Source: Stigonema ocellatum SAG 48.90 = DSM 106950 (GTDB lineage: Bacteria > Cyanobacteriota > Cyanobacteriia > Cyanobacteriales > Nostocaceae). Taken from it: a DNA stretch of 64,000 nt. The stretch is taken from positions 62,001-126,000 of the forward strand of contig JADQBA010000001.1 of assembly GCA_016903675.1 (NCBI GenBank), written 5' to 3'. This document shows positions 52,601 to 62,074 of this stretch, piece after piece. The notes under the pieces are model-generated. The model saw nothing but the letters and a program-made list of their open reading frames with translations, ran no database searches and was not told the DNA's origin. A program made the translations under genes and the position numbers. Numbering within the stretch: position 1 is the first letter of the stretch; every line of letters begins with the position of its first letter.

Positions 52601-52681
52601 TGCCCGTTTAGGGCTATCTTGAGGGCGATAATGATTACTAGACATAGTCGTGAAAATTAGACGTAACGCTCAAGGGCGCGA

Positions 52682-52852
52682 ACGTTTTCAAAAAACGAAC
52701 GCAGTAACATTGACAAAGATGAAGAAGAAGCTCTGAAAATGTTATCCAAGCAATTACTTGCTTATACACCAGAAGAGCTTGAGCAGGCAAAAATTAGTAA
52801 TGCTTTAATAGAGGTGATTTGTAATGCGTCAGAAAAAATCAGCAATTCTTGA
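52682..52852 (+). pseudogene. RelE/HigB-like toxin, 3' part only
   Basis: Reads FSKNERSNIDKDEEEALKML, then SKQLLAYTPEELEQAK and IEVICNASEK: the C-terminal part of the toxin family in which an antitoxin gene follows with a short overlap. The first half is missing. The 29-base overlap with the antitoxin start at 52824 is as in intact modules. Confidence 0.65.
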
Positions 52853-53129
52853 AGCAGTTCATGAGACAGCTACAGACCTACACAAAGCTGGGCTAATGAA
52901 TCAAACTACATTGCGCGAATTTGAACATCTATGCCTACCTCCTATTGAGCCTCTAGAACCTAATCAAATTAAAGAAATACGGGAATCATCTCAAGTCAGT
53001 CAAGCTGTTTTTGCACGTATTTTGAATATAAGTCCTTCAACAGTTCAAAAATGGGAAATAGGACAAAAGCGGATTTTGGTTTTAATCCGATCCAAAACCA
53101 GGTTGAAACCTTACACAGTAAGGCGTTAA
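52824..53129 (+). CDS. HigA-like antitoxin, C-terminus altered
   Basis: 101 residues. The opening (ILEAVHETATDLHKAGLMNQ) and the helix-turn-helix (VSQAVFARILNISPSTVQKW) match HigA-type antitoxins. After EIGQKR the sequence leaves the family pattern and ends in unrelated residues, so the last 15-20 residues have been replaced. The toxin is 5'-truncated, so the module is probably dead. An IscB fragment follows. Confidence 0.65.
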   Translation: MRQKKSAILEAVHETATDLHKAGLMNQTTLREFEHLCLPPIEPLEPNQIKEIRESSQVSQAVFARILNISPSTVQKWEIGQKRILVLIRSKTRLKPYTVRR

Positions 53130-53239
53130 TTCCTCTCTCCCTTCAATGCAGGAGCGAACGTACAGATGTTAGTCGAATGCCGCCAAGTTCATCCGTCGAA
53201 GCTGATGCTCTTTTAAAGCGATCGCCCATTGCTTCATAG

Positions 53240-53926
53240 GCATCTACGACCAATCGAATACATGAGATCACGGCACCTGCAAGTTGCGAAAAATGTAACA
53301 CCAAGAAAGGTACACGGGATATCAAGGACTTTCTCAAAAAAGACCCTGAAAGACTCAAGAAAATTCAGTCACAAGCTAAACAAGGATTAGCGGATGCCGC
53401 CGCTGTTAACTCTACTAGATTCAAACTGTTAGATGTGTTGAAAGCTACCGGATTACCAATTGAAACTGGATCGGGTGGGCTAACTAAGTTCAACCGAACA
53501 ACTCGGAACCTCGAGAAAACTCACTGGATTGATGCTGCTTGTGTTGGCAAATCGACACCTGAAAACTTAAAAACTGAAGGGGTTAACCCGCTTCTAATTA
53601 AGGCTACCGGACACGGTTCAAGACAAGCTTGTGGAACGAATAAACAAGGATTCCCAATTAGACATTCTTCTAGGAAAAAAGTACACTTTGGTTTCATAAC
53701 TGGCGATATCGTAAAAGCAGTCGTAGATAAAGGTAAGAATATCGGTATACATATCGGTAGGATGGCTGCTCGTGCTAAAGGATATTTTGATATCACAACC
53801 ACCAAAGGATCGGTTGATGGTGTTCCCCATAAATACTGTAAAGCAATCCACAAAAAAGATGGCTATGGATATCATAATTTAGTCACTAAACTATCTACAC
53901 CCAAAACTCAAATGGATTTGCTTTAA
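53240..53926 (+). pseudogene. iscB: IscB C-terminal fragment (HNH end, RuvC-III)
   Basis: About 228 codons without an upstream start. The first part (NRIHEITAPASCEKCNTKKG) is the end of the HNH domain, with its CxxC and NxxK-like pattern. After a linker comes KATGLPIETGSGGLTKFNR, then THWIDAACVG (RuvC-III with His and Asp), LLIKATGHGSRQ and the C-terminal HFGFITGDIVKAVV domain. IscB is the RNA-guided relative of Cas9 carried by IS200/IS605-type elements. The N-terminal RuvC-I and most of HNH are missing, so it is inactive. An inner GTG at 53435 would give only 163 residues. Confidence 0.75.
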
Positions 53927-53927
53927 A

Positions 53928-54072
53928 CCTTGACTTCGCCTAAAGGCGAGTCGTATTCCTGAGCCAGTGCGTTGGACGGGTTCCCCGGCTTGAAGCAACT
54001 GGCGTCCCCACGCCTAAAGGACGGTTGAGCATTTCGCCCCGCTCAACGCTCACCCTCGTGGGCTTCCTACTT
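53928..54072 (-). ncRNA. Structured OMEGA/IS200-605-associated element, copy B
   Basis: On the minus strand it starts TAGGAAGCCCACGAGG and ends AGTCAAGGTTT, immediately beyond the IscB stop and facing it. About 90 central bases are identical to copy A (38155-38306). The first stem differs in sequence but still pairs (GTTGAG ... CTCAAC), and the terminal stem has a compensatory change. Facing the gene's 3' end is not the usual place for an IscB guide RNA, so this may be an element end or a nested insertion. Confidence 0.6.
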
Positions 54073-54964
54073 GGATTACTGTGAATAGTTGATAGGCATG
54101 AACGTGAAATAATTTTTGAAGTATTCCTCAAGCTGTGAAACTGCTTGGGGATATTTGTCTATTCGCGCAGCGGGATCTTGACAAAAAACGCTTGTACGAG
54201 TATAACAAGCTGTTAGAGTGTAAAAATTGGTGCAAACAGTTGTTTCATGGGTTAATTGCTGGAGACTCATCTTTCGCATGAATCCTATTTTTGACAAGAT
54301 CACACTTGATAGAATAGGGGATTTTTACTAAGTATGATATAGTTACTGAGAAGCAAAAAATACTAAAAATTTTAGGAGGGTATTATTACACCTTTGGGAA
54401 GACAGTCAGCAAGATTGGGAAAATCTTTCACTACTAACATTAATTCTCGAAAAAATTGGCTCATTTATTAGCTACGGTGAAGCGGATGTTGCATTGGTAG
54501 ATAAGGCAAGAACAACAGCTGCCAATACTGCGTAGGTTTTGAATATTCGTAGGTTGGGTTGAGGCAATGCGTTACCCAACAAACCCCGCCTATATATATA
54601 AATAAGAGGGTTTATTAGCTACTTCCAAAAAGCCTTCGAGTCCTGGGTTTGAGCCATGTTTTTCTGCCCACCCCCTCTGCCAATTTGGGCAGATTTCACT
54701 TTGTTGCCAAAAAGCCTGCACCATAAGCTTTTTGGCGTAATTGAGATGCAATGCCCACGGGGGTTATGCCTATGCACCTAGGAGAAAATTACATGAATCG
54801 TTCCCAAAAGTATACAGAAAAGGGTTTTTGGTGTGTTTTAGCCTCAATACCCTTTGGGACTAAAACCACTCCAAAAAGCTTGTACAGATTTGATGAAGAA
54901 TGCGTCCTTGACTCAATGTTTTTGATAAATTTTTGATGAAGAATGCGTCCTTGACTCTCAGGGT
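54073..54964. other. Gene-free region with a coding remnant and direct repeats
   Basis: At 54386-54535 a plus frame reads LHLWEDSQQDWENLSLLTLI and then ISYGEADVALVDKARTTAAN, without a start; an unrecognised gene remnant. A perfect 25-bp direct repeat containing TTGATGAAGAATGCGTCC occurs at 54890-54914 and 54933-54957, perhaps the scar of an excised element. No intact gene. Confidence 0.5.
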
Positions 54965-54966
54965 TG

Positions 54967-55050
54967 GGTCGCAAAACTCCGATTCGTTCTTTAAATCCTC
55001 GTGAAGTTGTTCAAGAAATTTATGGTTGTTTGAAAGCGTGGTTCTGGGCT
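54967..55050 (+). pseudogene. IS4-type transposase fragment
   Basis: Reads GRKTPIRSLNPREVVQEIYG then CLKAW, matching the C-terminal REVVQEIYG region of IS4-family transposases. It breaks off within about 30 residues. Confidence 0.55.
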
Positions 55051-55299
55051 TTTATGGTTACTACATTGGTGAAGTGGCGATCGCCATCGCCACTATCCCG
55101 TTCAGAAGATTATCTCACTTGACCAGCCCAGGTCAGGGAATTTCACCTTTCTTTGGATAAGCGAGTTGATATGGGTTCGCTTACAATTTTGCTTTGCATT
55201 CAATTTTCCATAGCTCATAAATGTCAACGTTTTTTGGTAGTTTCAGCCTTTACATTTGAGGTAATGAGTTTCTCAGAAGCACCTTGGCGGTTCTGGATT

Positions 55300-55446
55300 A
55301 GGGCTGGCCATCGCCCAAGCAATTGTTCAGGCATATCAGGGTAGTATAGAGGTGCAATCCCAATTGGGATTTGGCAGCACCTTCATCCTTCGATTGCCTT
55401 TGGACTGCTTCCAAACCAACAACCAACAATTCCCCAATCAACAATG
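55300..55446 (+). pseudogene. Histidine kinase C-terminal fragment
   Basis: Reads GLAIAQAIVQAYQGSIEVQS, then QLGFGSTFILRLPL, the G2-box end of a HATPase_c domain. The frame has no start here; the sensor and phosphoacceptor parts are gone. Its TGA overlaps the ATG of the MOSC gene, showing they were once one operon. Confidence 0.7.
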
Positions 55447-56235
55447 AGCAAAATTTGCGTTCAGGAGTTATTTATTTATCCAGTGAAAGGGTTATCGCCG
55501 CAGAAGTGCGATGGCGCTAGGTTGCAAGTTGGACATGGTATAAGAGGCGATCGCGCTTTTGCCCTGATGTACAAGGAAGACACCACCTATCCTGATGCTA
55601 CAACTGTGCCGTGGATGAAGAAGCAAAACTTCGCCATGCAAAACGATTGGTCAGGACTAGCAGCGTTAGATTGTTCCTACGAGGAAACGACTAGTACTTT
55701 GACAGTAAAGCGCAAAGGTGTAGAATTATTGGTTGCCGATACGTTGAGTCCTACTGGGCGCGATCGCATTGCCACCTTTTTCACCGGATACCTAGCAGGA
55801 ATATACCCTACTCAATCTGCTAAACACCCGAACCGCGCACCCTTGCAACTTGTGGGAGAAGGGCTGCAAACCCGCTATCCTGACCGGGAAGCGGTGCATA
55901 TATCCCTCGTGAGTCAGGCAACCATTGACCATTTAAGTGAGCTATGTGGAAAACTAGTAGATGTGCGGCGTTTCCGCCCTAATATTGTTTTAGAGGGTGT
56001 ACCTCCTTGGGGAGAATTTGACTGGGTGGGGCAAGAAATGCAACTTGGAAGTGCGCGAATTGCTATTACAGCCCGGATTAATCGCTGCTTAAATATTCAT
56101 GTCAATCCCGAAACCGGAGAGCAAGATATGGCGCTGCTTTCTCTGCTGCAAAAGCATTTCCACCATACACAGACGGGTGTTTTGGCTCAGGTTATTACCA
56201 GTGGTAGCGTAGCCATTGGCGATTCAGTACGCTAA
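55444..56235 (+). CDS. MOSC domain protein
   Basis: 263 residues. N-terminal MOSC_N barrel (ELFIYPVKGLSPQKCDGARL, GIRGDRAFAL) and MOSC domain, with RFRPNIVLEG as signature and an Arg-Cys pair near NRCLNIHVNPETGE. MOSC proteins handle the molybdenum cofactor in N-hydroxylated-substrate reduction or carry sulfur. The ATG overlaps the stop of a kinase fragment. Complete, with a normal length. Confidence 0.85.
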   Translation: MSKICVQELFIYPVKGLSPQKCDGARLQVGHGIRGDRAFALMYKEDTTYPDATTVPWMKKQNFAMQNDWSGLAALDCSYEETTSTLTVKRKGVELLVADTLSPTGRDRIATFFTGYLAGIYPTQSAKHPNRAPLQLVGEGLQTRYPDREAVHISLVSQATIDHLSELCGKLVDVRRFRPNIVLEGVPPWGEFDWVGQEMQLGSARIAITARINRCLNIHVNPETGEQDMALLSLLQKHFHHTQTGVLAQVITSGSVAIGDSVR

Positions 56236-56416
56236 AGGCAACGGCAATTTCGGAATGGATGGTGAATAAAGAAGTCCGATTTGGCATTTTGCGAATTATC
56301 GCCATCACCGATTCCATCCAATTGACTACCTTAAGAGCGATCGCTTCGCCAACAAACCTGGGATTATAATGTTCTATCATACTACAAACCGAGGTTTTGT
56401 ACTACTTCGCCCACAC

Positions 56417-56538
56417 GCCTAAGAATAAATTCCTAGGCTAATAGCTGAAGTCGGCATACCGCCGACTAGAAGTTTCACCGAATGAGCGTCCGTTACAACG
56501 GACTTCAGCTTTGAGCCTTGAACTTGAGTTCAAGGCTC
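56417..56538. repeat. Multi-hairpin intergenic element
   Basis: Three structures in a row. GCCTA...TAGGC (56417-56438); then an outer stem AGCTGAAGTC (56443-56452) with GACTTCAGCT (56501-56510), holding two inner hairpins CGGC ATACC GCCG and GTCCG TTACAA CGGAC, in a cloverleaf-like form; then a perfect palindrome GAGCCTTGAACT TG AGTTCAAGGCTC (56513-56538). It looks like a folded RNA or a palindromic mobile repeat. Confidence 0.65.
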
Positions 56539-56926
56539 TGGTATAGAATGAAATAGCCCTGGTCACCATATCGTCAATGACAATATGGATATCCACAACA
56601 CCTGTACGACGTTTTTCTCGTTTCAACAGATGCAGGGGAAATTATCTATTTAAAGACCAAACCTACATCACAACTTCACACTATCTTGATATTAAGGTGC
56701 TAACTCTTGACGAGTTTTTTATGTAAAAATCAAAGCAGTGATGTATAATTTTTAGCTGTGCCACTACGGGCGATTTTAGTGCAGCAAATAGATCCCTATC
56801 GGTTTTAACTTCCATTGCGTGAAGCGAAATTTCTCTTGGTGACATGGTTGTTATTACTTTGATAAAGTGTCAGCTTCTACCCTTTCGGATTGGAAGGGGG
56901 ATTTCTCGTAGTGACCAAATAATTAC

Positions 56927-57067
56927 TATAGCGGTTCTCACTCAGAGTACATACAGAACGCCCTCACCCCGCCCTTGGCGGGCACCCCTCTCCCAATTTG
57001 GGAGAGGGGTTGGGGGTGAGGGCCGATCTCACTCCTCGTGTATGGGATTCAACTGAGAACCGCTATA
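56927..57067. mobile_element. 141-bp MITE with TA-type ends
   Basis: TATAGCGGTTCTCA at the left (56927-56940) and its complement TGAGAACCGCTATA at the right (57054-57067), a perfect 14-bp inverted repeat. TA at both borders suits an IS630/Tc1-type element. The inside holds the CCCTCACCCC hairpin. No coding capacity. Confidence 0.75.
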
Positions 57068-57219
57068 ATTCGTAATTCGTAATTGAGGGTACTTGCGAAT
57101 TAATTTGTTAATGAAAAAAAACAAATTTTTTCCTTGTTTCAGAGCAAGCGGATTCATCCGTGGGGTAGTAATTACGAATTATTTTGACATGCTTGTTGTG
57201 ACTACGAGGAGTAGAGAGT

Positions 57220-58029
57220 GAAAATTATCTTGATTGGAGAGGTGCTTAAACATAGAAGCTTTAACGGAGCAAATAAAGCGTTACCCGTTCTTGCAACCAG
57301 ATGCGCTTCCTGGTAGATTATAACTGTGTCTATATGTTTTTTGGTGTAGAACATATCCTGCCATTCGTCTTGATCGCAATTCACAAATTTCAGGGTTCCT
57401 TTGAGAGTCAACTCAAGCAGGCGGAAGATTACCTTTCAAAGGTTAAGAGAGTCTTTGGAGAGATGAATCTAGCTGGATTGCCAAGCAGCTACTTTATAAT
57501 TTTAGGACTACCTAAGGTCAAGTTGAACGAAAGTAAAACAGGAATTTTGGGTTATGAACCGACAACTTTTGAAGATGACATGAGTGCCATCCGATTTGGA
57601 TTGGAAGAGTGCGACCCAAACTTTCTGAATTTAAATATGCTCCGATTTATGCCTGGTAGTATTGCTGCTGATATACCTGGTCATCCAGCCTACTCTTGTG
57701 TGCGTCCTTCAGGAGAAAAACCAATTACTGCTGGATACTTTTTACCACGCGCAGCAAAGCATTATGGTTATCAAGTGTCCCAAAATCACGGTGTTTATCA
57801 ACTTTGTGGGTCGATGAGTAGAAACCAACCGACAACAGTTGCAATGAATGCTCAGCGGGTATATGATACTTTATGCTCTACAACAAAATTAATTAACGCT
57901 AAGATTGACGCTGGCGGCAAAGCAACCACGTTGTTTCTTGATAAACATTTACTGGCTGTAGGTCTAGTTGAGAGGGATGAAAAGGGAAGGTATGCGATCG
58001 CTCCTTTAGAAGGTTTTGTCGGTCTTTAA
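57220..58029 (+). pseudogene. Radical SAM (B12-binding-type) protein with internal deletion
   Basis: The start, from a GTG near 57220, reads VKIILIGEVLKHRSFNGANK, like the N-terminus of B12-binding radical SAM proteins, and hits a stop at 57313. From about 57388 the frame reads the C-terminal region: SSYFIILGLPKVKLNESKTG, FLNLNMLRFMPGSIAAD and PITAGYFLPRAAKHYGYQ. The B12 domain and the CxxxCxxC cluster motif between them are missing. The 242-residue frame from 57301 therefore has a non-native start and no cofactor site. Confidence 0.55.
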
Positions 58030-58887
58030 ACGGCGTTGCTGATTAAGAGTATGAATTTAGTCTCACGCAAAGGCGCAAAGGCGCAAAAAATCGTTGTTTA
58101 GTCATCTCGAAAAATGTCAATTCATACTCCGATTCAGCAACGCCCTTTAAACGGCATTTAGCTGCTGGCTTAACCAGCGTTATAATTTTTGGTTTCGCCT
58201 AATTGTAGTTAATTTATACTACTTTTTGAAGTGCGGAATATGGGATGCAACTGGGTTTTTTTATCTCATCCTTTTTGGATGGTGGGGCAGCATTATTGTT
58301 GCCATAAACGCCCTTGGTTTCCATTGCCAATGCCTCACTCAAGCCTAATTATTATTGTAACGTAGACGCCCGAAGGGTGCTCATTTTCAAATCTCGCTTT
58401 TACCTGCGATAATTGGAGCGTGGTCAAGTTGAGGTCCTGGTTGGGGGTGCGATCGCCTAAAATATTCATATATTGGGGGGACGCCATAGGGGCACGCACT
58501 GCTTGCATTTTGTCGCCGACCTTCAAAGCCTTGCTCGTCCCGTTGAGGCATAAAAAAAAGTTGATTGATTGGTCAATCAAAACATAACATCAAGGCAGAA
58601 CCTTGAAAATTTCATAACTGTTCTTTGGATGGATGCGATCGCCGATCAATGCTATGGGTTTTGCTTATGCATCGCCCTTTTGTCCAAAGTCCAAAACTTT
58701 CAGCCCGATAAATGGTCCCAAAAATACAAAACAACTTGGTTGCAAATCGTAGTCATAGCGAGTATGATTTATATATGTACTCGGTATGACTACGATTCTG
58801 TTGGCTCTATCAATGAGCCCCGTTTGTCTGCTGACCAAAATGTCATGCAGGGCAATCAGAGTAACTTAATGGAGAACTTCTTTACCC
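58030..58887. other. Gene-free region upstream of catalase
   Basis: Dispersed words (ACGCAAAGGCGCAAAGGCGC) and several HIP1 sites. A 108-codon plus frame from 58569 overlaps the catalase start and a large dyad, and does not look like protein. The last 150 bases hold the dyad at 58745-58797 and probably the catalase promoter. Confidence 0.45.
58745..58797. promoter_or_regulatory. Large dyad upstream of catalase
   Basis: Left arm AATCGTAGTCATAGCGAGTA (58745-58764), 13 AT-rich bases, right arm TACTCGGTATGACTACGATT (58778-58797): 19 of 20 positions pair. It ends 90 bp before the catalase ATG. Candidate operator for peroxide control, or an attenuator stem; no T-run follows. Confidence 0.55.
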
Positions 58888-60411
58888 ATGACTGAACCCC
58901 AAAAATTGACCACTGCTGACGGTATCCCCGTTGCCGATAACCAGAACTCACTCACCGCAGGACCGCGTGGACCTGTATTAATAGAGGATTTCCACCTGCT
59001 GGAAAAGCTGGCTCATTTCAATCGGGAACGGATCCCTGAGCGCGTTGTCCATGCCAAAGGTGCTGCGGCTTACGGTACTTTTACAGTAACTCATGACATC
59101 AAGAACTATACCAAAGCCAAACTTTTTTCTGAGATTGGCAAGAAAACGGAAGTCCTCCTACGCTTTTCTACAGTTGGAGGAGAAAAGGGTTCAGCAGATG
59201 CCGAACGTGACCCTAGAGGCTTTGCCATCAAGTTTTACACTGAAGAGGGCAACTGGGATATCGTCGGCAACAATACCCCTGTTTTCTTCATTCGCGACCC
59301 GCTCAAGTTTCCTGATTTCATCCATACCCAAAAGCGCAATCCCCAAACCAATTACAAAGACCATAATGCCATCTGGGATTTCTGGTCACTCAGTCCAGAA
59401 TCGCTCCACCAGGTGACGATCCTGTTTTCAGATCGGGGAATTCCGAAAACCTATCGACACATGGACGGCTTTGGGAGCCATACCTTCAGTTTGATTAATG
59501 CTCAGGGCGATCGCGTTTGGTGCAAATTTCACTTTAAGACTTTGCAGGGGCATCAAACCTTGACCTCGGAGGAATCGACCAAGCTGAAGGGAGAAGATCC
59601 AGACCATGCGACTCGCGATCTGTTTGAAGCAATCTCCCGTGGAGACTATCCCAAGTGGCGCGTGTGTATTCAAGTGATGACTTCGGAGCAAGCGTCAAAA
59701 CATCCAGACAATCCCTTTGACTTGACGAAAGTTTGGAAGCAAGGAGACTATCCTTTAATCGAAGTCGGAATTCTGGAGCTTAATCGTAACCCTGAGAATT
59801 ATTTTGCTGAAGTTGAGCAATCCGCTTTTAGCCCCAGTGCTGTGGTTCCGGGCGTCAGTTTCTCTCCAGACAAAGTTCTTCAAGCTCGCCTCATGTCTTA
59901 CCCAGATGCACAACGGTATCGCCTAGGTGGCAACTATCAGCAACTACCAGTCAACCAGCCTAAATGCCCAGTGATGCATCACCAGCGAGATGGCTTCATG
60001 GCGTTGGGAAACAACGGCGGTAGCGTTCCTAACTATGAACCGAATAGTGCCGAGGGTACGCCTAAACAAAATCCAGCCTATGCAGAACCACCCTTCCCTC
60101 TGGGTGATGTCGCCGTTGATCGTTACGATCATCGTGAAGGAAACGACGATTACACCCAGGCTGGTAATCTCTATCGGTTACTGACTCCCGATCAGCAGAA
60201 GCGTCTTGTTCAAAACATCATCGGCAGTCTTAGTCAGGCAAGGCAGGACATCCAGATGCGTCAACTTTGCCACTTCTTCCGGGCAGATGTTTCCTATGGT
60301 CGTAGTGTAGCTGAGGGGTTAGGCATTTCCATTGATCCCGCCATGCTGAGCGCTACTCCTGAAGCTGTCTCAATGCTGAGTACGACTGCTCAATCTGTAG
60401 GTATCCAGTAG
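58888..60411 (+). CDS. katA: Monofunctional haem catalase
   Basis: 507 residues, small-subunit (clade 3-like) catalase: FNRERIPERVVHAKGAAAYG with the distal His, RFSTVGGEKGSADAERDPRG, the distal Asn in GNNTPVFFIRDP, and the proximal haem motif RLMSYPDAQRYRLG with axial Tyr. It converts hydrogen peroxide to water and oxygen. True catalases of this type are patchy in cyanobacteria, so acquisition is possible. Preceded by a large dyad and followed by a palindromic terminator candidate. Confidence 0.93.
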   Translation: MTEPQKLTTADGIPVADNQNSLTAGPRGPVLIEDFHLLEKLAHFNRERIPERVVHAKGAAAYGTFTVTHDIKNYTKAKLFSEIGKKTEVLLRFSTVGGEKGSADAERDPRGFAIKFYTEEGNWDIVGNNTPVFFIRDPLKFPDFIHTQKRNPQTNYKDHNAIWDFWSLSPESLHQVTILFSDRGIPKTYRHMDGFGSHTFSLINAQGDRVWCKFHFKTLQGHQTLTSEESTKLKGEDPDHATRDLFEAISRGDYPKWRVCIQVMTSEQASKHPDNPFDLTKVWKQGDYPLIEVGILELNRNPENYFAEVEQSAFSPSAVVPGVSFSPDKVLQARLMSYPDAQRYRLGGNYQQLPVNQPKCPVMHHQRDGFMALGNNGGSVPNYEPNSAEGTPKQNPAYAEPPFPLGDVAVDRYDHREGNDDYTQAGNLYRLLTPDQQKRLVQNIIGSLSQARQDIQMRQLCHFFRADVSYGRSVAEGLGISIDPAMLSATPEAVSMLSTTAQSVGIQ

Positions 60412-60497
60412 TCTAAGATGATAAATGAAAAGGGTTGGTAAGTGGACGCCTAAACGAGAACAAAATTTTTGGCGTTCCTGAATTTAGCCAAACCCTA

Positions 60498-60525
60498 GTA
60501 GAGACGCGATTAATCGCGTCTCTAC
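60498..60525. terminator. Perfect palindrome after catalase
   Basis: GTAGAGACGCGATT joined directly to its complement, 28 bp, followed by AAAAT. It sits 87 bp after the catalase stop and is a probable terminator, though GAGACGCGATTAATCGCGTC is also a dispersed cyanobacterial repeat. Confidence 0.55.
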
Positions 60526-60566
60526 AAAATCGTAATTTTCACAATCGAATTTGAAATCCCAAATAA

Positions 60567-61424
60567 ATGTTAGGCTATCAACCCCAATCATTCGACACTA
60601 ACCCAAAAATTGATAAATTTCTCATGCAGGCTTTTCGCCAAATGCCACCCTGGAAAAAAGCACACCTCACCAACGAAGCAACTAAGGGAATTCAGCAGTG
60701 GGCAATTATTGGAATTCGCAATCAATACCCTCATGCAACCCCCGATGAAATTCGATTTCAGTTGGCAATAAGATGGCTGGGTAAGGAAACAGCAAATCAA
60801 CTTTATAAGGATAGTCTAGGTAAAATTGTGGATGCAGAATCGATTCAGTTGGCGTTAAAAGTGGCAGAAATTTTTGATACGCTGGCTGTGAAATATCTGA
60901 TTGGTGGTTCGGTGGCAAGTTCGATTTTGGGAGAACCTCGCGCTACTTTGGATGTTGATATGGTAGCGGATTTACAAATTTACAATGTAGAGCCTTTAAT
61001 AACATTAATGATTGGGGAATTCTATATTGACGAGATGATGGTAAAAGAAGCAATTCATCGGCAGTCGTCTTTTAATGTAATCCATCTCGACACAATGCAG
61101 AAAGTGGATATTTTTATTCTTTCTGAACAGCCTTTAGCACAGTTGGAAATGCAGCGGCGTCAGCAATTGGTTATTACTCAAAATCCTGAACGTTCTGCCT
61201 GGTTAGCATCATCTGAGGATATCATTCTTCAGAAGCTTATCTGGTATCGTCTGGGTAATCAAGTTTCAGATAGGCAGTGGCGTGATGTTTTGGGTGTCAT
61301 GAAGGTGCAAGCTGATAGACTGGATTTTAAATACTTGCGAGACTGGGCTGAAAGGCTAAATTTCGCAACCTTAATGGAACAAGCATTCAGGGAAGCGGGA
61401 CTCAATGAAAATTCTGAATTCTGA
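60567..61424 (+). CDS. Nucleotidyltransferase-fold protein
   Basis: 285 residues. The central region has the nucleotidyltransferase pattern YLIGGSVASSILGEPRATLD then VDMVADL (Gly-Ser, then Asp-x-Asp), with FNVIHLDTMQKVDIFILS supplying the third acidic site. The first 100 residues are helical. The layout resembles the AbiEii/MNT type used in toxin-antitoxin or conflict systems, but no partner gene is adjacent. It ends in an EcoRI-like tandem repeat (GAATTCT). Confidence 0.7.
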   Translation: MLGYQPQSFDTNPKIDKFLMQAFRQMPPWKKAHLTNEATKGIQQWAIIGIRNQYPHATPDEIRFQLAIRWLGKETANQLYKDSLGKIVDAESIQLALKVAEIFDTLAVKYLIGGSVASSILGEPRATLDVDMVADLQIYNVEPLITLMIGEFYIDEMMVKEAIHRQSSFNVIHLDTMQKVDIFILSEQPLAQLEMQRRQQLVITQNPERSAWLASSEDIILQKLIWYRLGNQVSDRQWRDVLGVMKVQADRLDFKYLRDWAERLNFATLMEQAFREAGLNENSEF

Positions 61425-61450
61425 ATTCTGAATTCTGAATTCTGAATTCT
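61406..61450. repeat. GAATTCT tandem repeat
   Basis: About five copies of a unit near TGAATTCTGAATTCTGAATT (7-bp period) across the end and stop of the nucleotidyltransferase gene. The last residues of that protein (NENSEF) come from the repeat, so its C-terminus can vary by slippage. Confidence 0.75.
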
Positions 61451-61453
61451 TCT

Positions 61454-61939
61454 TCAATCAATCTCTTGGAGATCCTCAACTGTAGTAAATATTCCCGCAT
61501 CGGCAGCTAGATTACCGATATTAATTTGGGTTGGGTAGCCGAGTTTCCGGTTGTATTTTACACTCAAGCTAGATTCTCCACGATTGATGGTAGCCTGAAT
61601 TAAATTAAAGAGCTTAGGGATTGTGTCGTATTTTTGTAATAGTTCTGAATTGACGGGCTGGCCAGTATCCGCACTTGTAATGCTCGTCGTTATGCCGTTA
61701 CGTACTTCAATGATGACTGGTCCTCTAAATTCGGGTATACAGAAGCAACTGTTTGTTAGTGTATAACGATAGTTGGAGATTTTTTGCTGGTTCCACAATC
61801 GGCGATTAATCCTTAACTCCCCTAAGGTTGAGTCAGCAACTAGGGGTGATTGTGAAATCGGTAAGGGAGATTGAGACATTACTGGTGCGTTTAAACCCAG
61901 AAATATCACGAATCCCATGGCAATAATACGCAGGCCCAT
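61454..61939 (-). CDS. Secreted DUF6174-like protein
   Basis: 161 residues with a signal peptide (IIAMGFVIFLGLNAPVMS) and a mature domain with the DUF6174 pattern: RRLWNQQKISNYRYTLTNSC, CFCIPEFRGPVIIEVRNG, IPKLFNLIQ and a C-terminal LGYPTQINI. The Cys pair CFC is typical. Periplasmic or envelope role unknown. Confidence 0.7.
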   Translation of the reverse strand: MGLRIIAMGFVIFLGLNAPVMSQSPLPISQSPLVADSTLGELRINRRLWNQQKISNYRYTLTNSCFCIPEFRGPVIIEVRNGITTSITSADTGQPVNSELLQKYDTIPKLFNLIQATINRGESSLSVKYNRKLGYPTQINIGNLAADAGIFTTVEDLQEID

Positions 61940-62074
61940 ATAAATCTGTCCATTTCCACTTCAGATTATCACTATAATACTCAAAAATGGGGTGTCGAGT
62001 GTGGGGTTTCGGTCAAGCTTGACCATAGAATTGTTCTTGAACACAACAGAAACCCACAAACAGAGGACTATACT

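Noticed and set aside
54751..54974. Short frames on both strands near the 25-bp direct repeats
   Set aside because: Frames cross the repeats without conserved pattern; no gene supported.
55153..55344. 63-codon frame before the MOSC gene
   Set aside because: Out of frame with the clear histidine-kinase remnant in the same DNA.
58569..58895. 108-codon frame upstream of catalase
   Set aside because: Overlaps the catalase start and runs through the large dyad; product lacks protein-like regularity.
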